A stretch of 64,000 nt of DNA from Gonapodya prolifera JEL478. Taxonomy: Eukaryota > Monoblepharomycota > Monoblepharidomycetes > Monoblepharidales > Gonapodyaceae. A program made the translations under genes and the position numbers. Each line of letters begins with the position of its first letter. The first letter of the stretch is position 1. Below are positions 12,276 to 22,081 of this stretch, one piece after another. The stretch spans positions 57,848 to 121,847 of the forward strand of contig KQ965860.1 of assembly GCA_001574975.1 (NCBI GenBank), in the 5' to 3' direction. The notes below the pieces were generated by a model. That model ran no database searches. It worked only from the letters and a program-made list of their open reading frames with translations, and had not been told where the DNA came from.

Positions 12276-14150
12276 TCACTCGTTGCTGTCCTCGTCCTCC
12301 TCTTCGGGCTCACGCTCCTCCTCTTCTTCGTCGGATCCGTCGGCAGTAACAGCAGCAGTGGGCTGAATAAGGTGGCGTTCCGAATTTAGTTGAGCCCGCT
12401 ATCTATCCCAATTCCGAATTCGCGCTCACCGTATTTGCGCTCTGCCTCTCCACCCAGTCTTTGACAAACAAAGAAGCTTTCATAAACTTCTTGCTCGCAT
12501 ACTTGCGGAAGAGGGCCTCATGACGGGGAGGGGTTTGTCGCAGGTATTGTAGCATGAGGGATGTCGCTGTCTGAAGCTTGTCCTCGGTGTAGCCGGAGTA
12601 GTGAACGAGGTTCGCATCCTTCACGACGAAAGCCGCGAATGTGAGAATCAGGCACCCGATCTCAAATACTACAACCGCTCACCCAAGGTCCTCTCCTGAG
12701 CATTCTGCGGGCAAGGTATAATCCTGCAGCGGCAATTTCGGATGGCGGGCACACAAGGCACTTGTAGTCAATGAGCGCCACTTCCATGAGGTACTTTGCA
12801 AGAGTTCGGGTCTGGATGTCGTAGTTATCGGCTTTGCTGCATCGTCGCAAGAAATTGAGAGCGTTGGGGTACTGTAAGCCGTAATCGAGGACTTGGAGAA
12901 TGTATCGCTCGGCTTTCATGATCTCATCCTCGGTGTAGCCGTTGTCAGACATGTAAATGAAGTTCTGAATCGAGGGCGCCATCACCTAATAACAAGATTG
13001 ACAGACATCGTAAATGTCGAATCTCAAATTTCTAAATCATTGATCAACAGACCTCCTCGTACTTCGAAGCGATGAAGAGCGAAGTGAGCCCAACAAGTTG
13101 AAGCTTCTGGACCGACACAATACGGCAGGTGAGGAAGCGATCGATGATGTTGACAGCGAGGAAGAGAGTCTCTGGCAGGAGGCGGAACTTGTAGTGAACC
13201 TCAATAAGCCAGTCGATGAGAATTCCACGCATGCGCCACGCGAGTTCTTTCTGGTTCTCCATATAGTTTGCACTCGGCATCGTGTCGCGCTAGAATGTTC
13301 GCAAGGGAAAGAGTTAGCAACTTTTAAGACTGGACAATGAAAGTTAAAACGAACCTCGAGCTCCTTGAAGTACTCGAAGATATCTCCAACGTACTCAGAA
13401 ACCATCAGAGGGTCGCCGTGGTCGTCCTTGTCAAGATCATCCCAATCGTGGGTCTTCTCGTCTGCTTTTTCGTCGGGCTCCACCGCAACCTCTGATGGGA
13501 CTTCCTCCTCTTTAGCCTTTTCGACATTTTTCACCGAATTCGACCTTTTAACAACGGCGACTGACTTCGAGGGCACTGGAGCAGTTTTCCGCTGAACTCT
13601 CTGCCTCTTGATATCCTTTTCTGTGTCCGATTGCGATGCAGGTCGCTTGACCGAGGGCTTCGCTGCAACTGGCTTTGCATCCTTTGCATCCTTTGCATCC
13701 TTTGCATCCTTTGAAGTAGTTCCTTTGGTTTCGTTCTTCACCTCCTGGCAGACCGCAGAATCAATGCATCATCGACATTTTGTAGTGCATCGAAGTTCGG
13801 GACTTACTGTACTGTTCTTGACCGCAAGGACTCGCCTTGGAGCAGCAGCAGTAGCCACCACGGTCGTAGAAATCACTGATTTAGTCATGACCTTCTTCAC
13901 AGGTTCGTTGACGTTGGGACGGCCGGTGGCTCTTGGGATTGCTGCGGAACCAAGAACGGCCTTGGAACCAGCGACGCCTTTACCAGCGGTCGCTTCTGGA
14001 ACTGCATTCTCATCTGTAGCCTTTGCGGCGGGCTTTCGGGCGGCCGTCGTGGTTGGTGCGCGGGCGCGAGTCTTTGATGGACATGAAATCACGAGTGATC
14101 AATTGTGCTCACGAACAGAGAGAAGAACGAGAGAAACCCACGCGATGCAT
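12276..14150 (-). CDS. G2/mitotic B-type cyclin
   Basis: Regulatory partner of Cdk1 that drives mitotic entry. Exons: 14150-14142 (only 9 nt, Met-His-Arg), 14071-13808, 13744-13355, 13289-13053, 12985-12683, 12618-12430 and 12362-12276, which give 492 aa with consistent phases. The N-terminus is basic and disordered with a destruction-box-like RRVLAVKN (about residue 85), which would target it for APC/C. A four-fold KDA repeat follows. The cyclin box carries [32 protein letters not shown] and FIASKYEE. The C-terminal cyclin fold carries [44 protein letters not shown] and [13 protein letters not shown]. The last exon adds an acidic tail ([15 protein letters not shown]). The destruction box has Asn one position early relative to the usual RxxLxxxxN spacing, so that call is tentative. 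Confidence 0.93.
13673..13713 (-). repeat. Four-copy 9-bp microsatellite inside the cyclin coding region
   Basis: On the plus strand the 9-base unit TTTGCATCC is repeated four times without error. It is read on the minus strand as Lys-Asp-Ala repeats in the disordered cyclin N-terminus. Because the unit is three codons, copy-number change would keep the frame. Confidence 0.85.
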
Positions 14151-15264
14151 TGCGATGGCTTTGATGTGATAGTTTGGACAGGAGAACTGTTGGTATGAGG
14201 GCAAATCCAAAAGGTTCAACACAAGAGTTGGCAACGGCGTCCACCGGTATTTGGAGAACACGACCATGAAAACAAGAGAAAAAGTCTCTAGCACCCCTTC
14301 CTTAAAGTTATCAGGCAATTTCCGCTTCGAGTTCTCCAGAATCCACCCTCCAAGCCATCATCGAGGAACAGGCAACCAATCGGCGGAAAGAGTGGACTCA
14401 CAGAAACCCGAGCGGATGATCACTCGTGTGCCTTCTAGGTTCTCAAGTATCGATACGAATCAAATCCAGGACCCAGAACTCGACGTTGCTGGATCAAGGT
14501 TGCGACAACTGGGTGGGAGAGGGGTAGAGGCGGTTCCGTGGCAGCGATGGCGATCGACGGGCGCCTGCTTGCGTGTGAGGTGATGTGCGCGTGGGATTTG
14601 AGTGGATCAGACCGGTCGTGATGCTGGGGCGCGACTTGGTGGTTTGGTGGGGTGGACTGGAGAGGCACCCTGCACTTTCTGTCACAACGCACAGACCCAA
14701 AAGACTGGAAAAGGTACCGTTACGATATATGAAGAGTACGATGTATTTGTGTAATACTGAATTCAAATCAACCCGCTTTTCGAGTCACGGATGTGTTCCA
14801 TGAGCATTCAAGAATGCGAAGATATGGAGGTCACTTTTAGAACAAGAATGCAGTCTCGGAACTCATCACCATACACCCCAGAAGAACGTCGCACCATCTC
14901 TTAATACAAGTAAGGCCGTACTTTAGGAGCTAGTATGGGTATTTTGTGAAATAGCTCCACCCGAGTGATTTTCATCCCCCCCCTACGAAATGTGCTGGCG
15001 ACCTTGCAAAGAAGATTTTCAGTTGGGTAACACCAAAATCCAAGATATAGACGATCCAGAGTTTGCAAAGCGCAACAGGATGACAATCAATATGTGCATT
15101 TGACAGGTACCAGCTAACGTTGCCATGCTACCGGTTACACTGGCATATCCTCGCTGCCTTCGGCGCCCAATACGCCCGACCGTACTAAAGAGACAGCGAT
15201 TCCGCCCAGTGGTCCTCCGACACACAAGCGCTGCGACCGACGTCCGTCCCTAATTACGTCCACC
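14151..15264. other. Intergenic stretch, cyclin upstream region
   Basis: No supported gene on either strand. The left part is the cyclin promoter and leader, the right part the 3' side of RPS11. Short open frames lack motifs. Confidence 0.35.
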
Positions 15265-15950
15265 TCAGAACTTCTGGAACCTCTTGGAGGTCTTTGTCTG
15301 CGCCTTCGACACCCGCAGCACGTTGAATCGGACAGTCTTGGACAGGGGTCTGCCGCACAAAGGTTCATGAACACGGACATTCTGGAAACACCCGTTTACG
15401 AGGAACTCACCGGCACTGTCCGACGGTAACAACATCTCCGACTTCCACACCGACAAAGCAGGGGCTAAGGTGGGCCGCCAAGTTCCTGTGCCTCTTCTCG
15501 TAACGGTTGTACTTTGCGATGTAGTGCAGGTAGTCCCTCCGGATGATAATGGTCCTCTTCATCTTGGTCGATCTCACGACACCAGTGAGGATCCTGCCGC
15601 GGATGGACACGTCCCCGGTGAACGGGCACTTCTTGTCCACATAGGTTCCCTCCTTCGCCTCCTTGGGGGTTTTGAATCCAAGTCCAACCTCCTTATACCA
15701 CCGCTTTTCTTTGTCGGCACCCTTGCGCGCGGCAAGCTTAGCGTTGTTAAAGACGGCGTCCTGCTTGAGGAAGGCACGCTCGTTCTGCAGGGATGGGATG
15801 GGGGGTTTCCGCGATCCAGGACATCATTTTCATTGTTGGTTTCAGAATCATGGCAAAGGAGGGACAAAGTCAGTCCGGAGATTCCATCTAAATTATCCTC
15901 GCACAAGAACGGTCCATGATGCGCACCTGCTCGACCTGGGGGGCAGACAT
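15265..15950 (-). CDS. RPS11: 40S ribosomal protein S11 (uS17)
   Basis: Small-subunit ribosomal protein. Exons 15950-15927 (MSAPQVEQ), 15784-15411 and 15349-15265 total 483 nt (160 aa), the normal length for eukaryotic uS17. Family sequence is plain: [70 protein letters not shown] and [14 protein letters not shown], ending KRFQKF. Intron 1 follows codon 8 and intron 2 splits the Arg codon of CRPL. A first intron soon after the start is common in fungal ribosomal protein genes. Confidence 0.96.
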
Positions 15951-16223
15951 CCTTGCTTAATCCGCGAAAAACTGGGTCACCGGACCTGGTGGCGTTGATT
16001 GGCACCCAACGATGGACCGAGACAGCGCCCACAGAGTGATTACAGTATGTAAAGTGAAATTAGCGGAACAGCTGGACTGGGAGCACTCACAGATGGATGG
16101 ATGGATGGCTCCTCCGTAAATCTTGACCGGCTAAATTGCTGGATAAACTACTTCACCACCACCATTTGAACGAGAGGAGGGTAGCTTTGTTGGAGTGTAA
16201 CCTTTCCTACTCAAAATTGTGCA

Positions 16224-18864
16224 CTAAATCGACCCCTCCTCTTTTAGTTCATCTCCACCACCTTCGCGAGCAACCACTTCGACAACGCTTATTCGAGCAG
16301 CCACATTCAACCCCACGTGAACTTTTACCAACGTGAGCACTCTTTTACCACTAGGTCCGAGTTCAGGAATTTTCGGAGGGGGCTCTACGGGGTCCGGTTG
16401 GGGTGCTTGCTTGGGGTTCTTCTTGGCCGCTGTCGTGGAAACACCTCCGCTTGAAGACGTAGGCGGTGGCGTGTCGATGGTCGGGTAGGGGCTCACGCCG
16501 GGGTAGAGCTCTTCAAGAGGGACGTCTGCGTCTATCTGTGCAAGTCAGGGGCAAGCAGTTAGTGATACTACCAATGCCGAAGAGTTCGCGACACGTCTTC
16601 TCACCTGGTCCTTCCCATCCAAGAGATCCGCGACAGACACCACCCCTCGAGCAATCTCCACCTCATCAACGGCCGTCCGTTCATACGCCGCTGTATGAAC
16701 CGTGAGGAAACACGCCAAGATGCCCACAACGTTCCCCCGAAACGCACCTGCCACGTCCTCGGCGGTCCATTTCCCCGTCTTTTTGGGTGAAGCATCCTTC
16801 TTCTTCACCTGCGCGCCTGCTTTACTCGATCCTGAACCCGGCCTGCTGCCCGAGGCGGTACCAGGAGGCGCTGGCGGTCGGGGGGAGTATGTCGCCCGAT
16901 GGCGTAAGAGATGCACGTAAAGGCTTCCTATTTCACCCGGCGGTCAGCATTCATTGATGCCATCTCTGGACCGTCCTCCTTCCTCACTCACCCTCAAGCC
17001 CGTTCCGCCACTCGGTGCTACAGGCCGCACTGCATGGCCACGTCCACCCAACCTCCACCTTCCCAGGCCTGCCTGCCTCGGGCGTCCACGCGACCAGACC
17101 AATCCTCGCCTTTTCGGGATCCAGGAGCTCCCGCGCGTCGTCAAGGGGAACAAGCTCGGGGAGGACCGCTGAAGGATTCGATACATTGAATTCCTCGGGA
17201 ACTGCCCGAGGCCGTTCAAGGAGCGGCCCAGAAAACATCGAAAGTCGAAACGAGTAGCAGATCTCGTCGGGTGGTTGTGGTGGGAGTGCAGCGTTTGTTG
17301 GGGTGGGTGGTTTGTCGGTTTGTGAGAGACCGGTTTTGGACTCGGAGGTCGAGATGAGCGGGGCAAGAGGTGGGGGAGGTGGGAGAATGGCGCATGACGG
17401 GATGGAGAATGTCACGGTTGGATCTGATATTGATGGGTTAGGAGCGAGCCTGTAAAGGTTTGCGGGTGCATGGCGTACCTTGCTTCATCATGCTCACTTC
17501 GTCCAAACCGTCTCCCCCAGTACTATCGGGCTTTTGCACGAGGACATCGTTGAGGTGGGTTACTCGCGGAAGCCACGTCGAGATGAGACGACTGAGGTGT
17601 GGATGAAGCGAGACCGGATTCGCCTGACAGTGTCGATGATCAACATGACGGGTAGGACGAACCCCAGACCGTCTTCTACGAAGTACACACCTGTAGGTTC
17701 AACACCCGCAGCGACTTCCTGGCTGTCGTCCCCGCCAGCGCGCGTATCTGCTCGACATCCGTGATTTCATTCCGGCTCAGATCGAGTGAGACCAAGCTAG
17801 GTGGTACCCAGCAGCGGGTCGCCTTCGTTTGCGGCGTCGAGGAGGTGGAGTGGCATAATGTGGAAATGCGGTTGTAGGCGAGTCCGAGGTGTACGAGATT
17901 GACAAGGTGGGAGAGGGGCGGCGGTCGGGTAAGGCTAGAGCGGGTATGGAGTGTTGGTGAGAGAGAGTTGCGGTGAGAGGTGTCGGTTGCAGTTGCTGGT
18001 TTGGAGTCGTTCGCCACACTACCAGCCATTACTTATTGAATGGGCTGCTCACCGATTTGCGACAAAGGAGAGACATTCCAGCTTGAGGGGGAGCGGTGGG
18101 AGACGGAATTCAGCATCCTTGGGGGGCGCTTTTTTGGTGACAGCGGGGTTCGCCTTGGATTTGTCCTTGGACGATAGAACTTGGGTTGTTGCTTCGACTG
18201 ACTTTGCGGATCGTCCTCCAACGGCGCCGTCATCGTCGATTTCATTTCCGGCAAGAGAAAGCTCAACGAGGTTCTCGAGCCCCTGCATTCCACCGTCGAT
18301 TGTGCAGATTCCCTTTTCCACCAACCGAAGCGTGCGGAGTTCCGATAAAATAGGGGGGGCTCCGCTGGCTACCGGTTTCGCATCAGTGACTTTAGGGTCG
18401 CGTGTCTTGCGTGTAGCCCCTGGAAGAGCTGGCAGAGACGGACCCCGAGCTCGCGCTTCCACATGTCCGTGAACGATTTCCTTCAAGCGAGGGGCTTCGT
18501 CCGACCACGACAAGTCAGCTTGTGCGTAGGGGTCCACGAGATGCTCAGAAGAAAGCTCGTCGACGTCTGCCTCAGTGGGTACGAACGGGTTCGATTTGGA
18601 AGTTCCTTCCTTCGGCTTTGGTTTGGCCTTCCTCGTACTGCTCCAATCCACGCTCTGCTCGTTCTCCAGGCTGATCTTGGAGCCTAAACGTGCGAGATCC
18701 CTCGCTATCGCGTTGGAATAGCGCAGGACAGCAACAGGAGTACTAGCAGCGCGGGGTTGTTTGTCGCCACCCCGTGTTGGTGTCAGCTGCAGAGTCACGC
18801 CAAATGATTTATCAAGAACATCACTGAGTGCTGCGGTGACACTGAACGGCTCCGGCTGCACCAT
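16224..18864 (-). CDS. Leucine-rich-repeat protein, LRRC43-like (possible flagellar)
   Basis: ATG 18864 opens MVQPEPFSVTAALSDVLDKS. A first long exon (18864 to about 18055) ends in leucine-rich repeats LRTLRLVEKGICTIDGG and LENLVELSLAGNEI. Later exons continue with LVNLVHLGLAYNRI, SLVSLDLSRNEITDV and LRVLNLQANPV, then an LRR cap with a Leu-Asn-Asp-Val segment. A downstream region (about 17420-16224) is Pro-rich with basic KKKDASPKKTGKW and no recognised fold. Introns are GT-AG and phases agree where checked. The stretch 17860-17800 between two repeats reads poorly (STLCHSTSSTP...), and another frame there looks more repeat-like, so a local error is possible. LRR proteins are usually interaction scaffolds. 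Overall order resembles LRRC43-type proteins found in flagellated eukaryotes, but that assignment is from memory and tentative. Confidence 0.7.
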
Positions 18865-19229
18865 ACGAGTGGAATCAAGAGTTTGAGTGAAGCTGTGGAC
18901 ATGACCTCAAGCCAGAGATTGCCAGCGCCCCACTCAATTTCAACTGACAACGATGGTGAGCACACGAGCGACGGACACGATGGAATTCGCAGCACTCTAG
19001 AAAGAGTTTCTGACGCGTTGGCTCGCTCCATTACCCCCCTTTGCACCAATAACTCACCCTGTCACCCCTATACTGTGAAGGCTGACTCTGCTGCTTCCAC
19101 TGCTGTTGCCCCGAGACCCAACCTGAGCCCACGTGGAGCGCCGAGGTGAGAAGAAGTGAAGATGGGGACTTGTACCGGAGAAAGGAACGACATGAGGACT
19201 CGACAACCCAACTTGGATGATAAATTGCG
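18865..19229. promoter_or_regulatory. Divergent promoter region between the LRR gene and SEC61 beta
   Basis: The LRR gene starts leftward at 18864 and SEC61 beta rightward at about 19230, so this 365-bp region must hold both promoters. No TATA element is evident. Confidence 0.4.
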
Positions 19230-20052
19230 ATGGCGAGTGGTGGGAAGGTGCTGGAACAAACGCCCAACACTGGCAATCTACGTAGTGTGCGGCTTGGAGC
19301 GGAAAAGAGCGCACGATGGCATCACTTCGCGGAATCCGTTTCGGGTTCGGGAAAGTCGACACCAGTGTGCATGAACATCACTACACCGGACCTGTTACCA
19401 TCACACTCGGACACGCCTCTCACTGACCGACATCATTTTCCCACTTAAGACGCCGCCCAGCTCCCGCCGCTCGACCCAACGCGCCCCTCCTGCAAGGGCG
19501 GGGTGGTTCCAGTGCGACGGCCATGCGGATGTACTACACGGATGACGCTCCGGGAATTAAAGTGTGAGTGTCAAGTGTCACGGTGGCAGTTTGGCGGTTT
19601 GGCAGTGTGGGCTGTTTCAGTTGGTCGAACCAGGCGGAATGGCGGGAGTGTCGAGAGTGTGGGGATTTACCGGATGAGAAGGGCGATTCCGGGCCCCTCG
19701 ACACCCGGGCGGACACCCTTGGGTATGCGATCCGGGCACGGATCACTAGCCTCGGGCGGATAGCCTCTGTCCACTCGATTATTCAGCTTCGCGGATCATT
19801 CGCCTCCGACGCGCAGCCTTGGTCGGCGCTACCGTGCCTAGGCGTCGGGGCTCGTTCCGCAAGATATCGGCCTCGGTCAGCACTATCGCGCTTACGCCTC
19901 GAAGTGCTCGGTATGGAGTGGGAAGCACAGCAGACCTCGCGTCTCATCACCCTTCTCCCCACCACAGAGACCCGATGGCCGTGCTCGTGTTTTCCATCGT
20001 ATTCATCGCCGCCGTCTTCGTTCTGCACATTGGCGGTCGAATGTTCAAGTAG
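19230..20052 (+). CDS. SEC61B: Protein translocation complex subunit Sec61 beta
   Basis: Small tail-anchored subunit of the ER Sec61 channel. Exons 19230-19364, 19451-19563 and 19968-20052 total 333 nt (110 aa). The last two carry the family signature: a basic Ser/Pro segment (PSSRRSTQRAPPARAG), then MRMYYTDDAPGIKVDP, then the single transmembrane helix AVLVFSIVFIAAVFVLHIGG and a two-residue basic end (MFK). The order cytosolic tail / conserved YTDDAPGIKV / C-terminal membrane helix is diagnostic. The first exon is less certain: ATG 19230 is the only in-frame Met, but exon 1 has no family similarity and makes the protein slightly long. Intron 2 is 404 nt, unusually long for this window. Confidence 0.88.
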
Positions 20053-20579
20053 AGGGTTTCCCCTCCCCACCCCCTTACCCAACCCCGCGCCGAGGAGTTT
20101 TTGCCGTTGAAGAACCGCTCCCGCTCGTCGATACACGCACTATATTTGCATAACCCAGGTCGGATGCGTGGGATGTTTGGTCGTTACTTGTATGAAGGGA
20201 AATTGTTACATACATAATCTGCAAGTAAGAAATTCCGGTTGTCTGAGCCCAAACAGGGAACCACACAGCCTCGTCGCGACATAAGAAATTTTCGGGATGT
20301 ATCTAAGTCGATGGGACGTTCAAACAAAGTGAGATGTGGGGTGGTACAACATGACACAGTCACTCAGTAAATTGGGGTCGAGAGTTGGTCTGAGTTGACT
20401 TATACATGAAGTACGAATAATCCTCGCGGCGGCCGATACTGTAACCTTTCAAAATCACGTGGTGTTGGGGTAAAATCATTGCGGCTGAACTTTTAACTCG
20501 GAGGCCGCGCATCTGTTATAAACAGGCACTTCATCCATTGTCCAGCACCAATCCCACCCAATCTTACACTCTGCCTTCC
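20053..20579. other. Intergenic stretch, SCP2 gene promoter at its right end
   Basis: No gene seen. Contains the TATA element at 20517-20522. Confidence 0.45.
20517..20522 (+). promoter_or_regulatory. TATA box of the SCP2-domain gene
   Basis: TATAAA lies 58 bases before the ATG at 20580, a plausible core-promoter spacing with a short leader. Confidence 0.5.
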
Positions 20580-21738
20580 ATGTCTTTCAAATCTGCCGCC
20601 CAGTTCGCCGCCATGACCTCGGCGTTTGCCGCTCTCCCCGAAGCCGAGAAGGCCGCGCAGATCAAGAAGGTGATGTGGCATTCTGGGTGTCTCCCACCGC
20701 GCGAATCGCCCGTCGTCTGACATCTTCTGAATTCAAGACCAACGCCGTGTTCTTGTTCACCGTCACGTCGGGAGGCAGCGCCAAGGAATGGCTGTTGGAT
20801 TTGAAGAAGTCGGGAACTGTCCAGGAAGTCCCCGAGGGCGGAAAGCCCAGCGTCAAGCCGGACATTAACATTATCTGCGACGATGCTACCTTTGTGGACT
20901 TGATTGACGTGAGTCGCGTATATGATCGTCGATTCAAACGTCAATCGATCGTTTTCACGATCGCGTGATCATTTTCCGTAATTCGACAGGGCAAAATCAA
21001 CGGCCAGAGCGCGTTCATGTCTGGCAAGATTAAAATCAAGGGCAACATGATGCTCGCCATGAAGCTCGACAATGTCATCAAAGTCGCCAAGGCTGCCCCC
21101 AAACCCAAGGCCGCCGCTCCTGCCCCTGCCCCCGCCGCTGCCTTGGCTGAAGTTCCAGGTATGTCGCTTGCTTCATGCTGAGACGTGTGCGCGTTCGTGC
21201 TCCTCATCCCTGCCAACTTTGTTGAAAATCAGGGTTCGAGTCGTCCAAAGTCTTTGCCCAACTCAAGGCAGGTATTGAATCTCTCTCCGCCACGGACCAG
21301 GAGAAGCAGGTCAAGAACACCAAGAATGTCTTCCAGTTCGACGTGAGTTTCAATCAAGGCGTCGCCGGTCGCCGGTCGCGGCGACACTTATTTGACCACC
21401 CAATCTGCATTCCAGGTCAAGAACGCGTCGGGCACGTCGCAAACCTGGATTCTTGACTTGAAGTCTGGCCCCACCCCCAAAATCCTGACCTCTGGCGGCC
21501 CCAAGCCCGACATCACCATCGCGATCGCGGACGCTGACTTCGTGAACCTCGCTCTCGGAAAGCTGAACGCGCAACAGGCGTACATGGGAGGGAAGCTTAA
21601 GGTCAAGGGCAACCTGATGGCCGCGGTGAGTAGTGGAGGGAAGTTTGAGTTGAGATGATGTCTTCAATGTTGGGTCGTTGCTTGCAGATGAAACTCGAGA
21701 ACGTGCTCAAGGCTGCTCGCCCAGCAGCGAAACTGTAA
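20580..21738 (+). CDS. Tandem SCP2 sterol-carrier protein with peroxisomal C-terminus
   Basis: Non-specific lipid/sterol transfer protein with two complete SCP2 folds. Exons 20580-20669, 20738-20908, 20990-21158, 21233-21342, 21416-21625 and 21688-21738 total 801 nt (266 aa). Domain 1 (about residues 5-115) has VFLFTVTSGGSAKEWLLDLK, a PDINIICDDATFVDL segment, GKINGQSAFMSGKIKIKGN and MMLAMKL. An Ala/Pro/Lys linker follows. Domain 2 (about 148-262) repeats the order: VFQFDVKNASGTSQTWILDL, PDITIAIADADFVNLALG, GGKLKVKGNLMAAMKL. The protein ends AAKL; AKL is an accepted type-1 peroxisomal targeting signal. The two halves share intron placement, with an intron between the helix and the VF strand in each, consistent with internal duplication. 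Role: probably lipid transfer in peroxisomes. Confidence 0.92.
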
Positions 21739-22081
21739 ATAGTCCATTAATGTCGGACCAATTGTATTAGTAAAATCATACCACCACACGAGATGTTTGC
21801 AATCGTCACCGGCGTGGCCCAGGCCCCAGAAGACACGTCGCAATGGTGATGGTGAAGCGTTACACTCTTTCACTACCACAAATCTATTCCAGAGCAATTT
21901 TTCTGACGTCTCGGTAAAAGAGATCAAAGGATATCCACTGGAATTACTTTCCGCTCGGGTTAGGGTTTGAACCTGTCCGTGTGTGAGTGAGGATTGATCA
22001 CCGAAGCCGGTGTTCACCCGCCGAGATCGCAATGCACGATTTCCAGCTCAGAGCTGCTCGGCACGGGATCAACGTTAACGA
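21739..22081. other. Intergenic stretch
   Basis: No gene or clear regulatory element seen between the SCP2 gene and the endoglycoceramidase. Confidence 0.4.

Noticed and set aside
12360-12430. Stop of the cyclin at 12403 (SANSELG end)
   Set aside because: A good donor at 12429 and acceptor at 12363 add an in-phase acidic exon ending at 12276, so the 12403 stop is inside an intron.
19485-19525. Apparent frameshift in SEC61 beta
   Set aside because: Recounting the bases gives an exon of 113 nt with a continuous frame; there is no extra G.
19568-20110. 180-codon open frame on the plus strand
   Set aside because: It lies over the long SEC61 beta intron and its last exon in another frame and has no motifs.
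21955-21990. Possible tRNA B-box on the minus strand
   Set aside because: Contains GGTTCAAACCC, but no cloverleaf can be formed around it.
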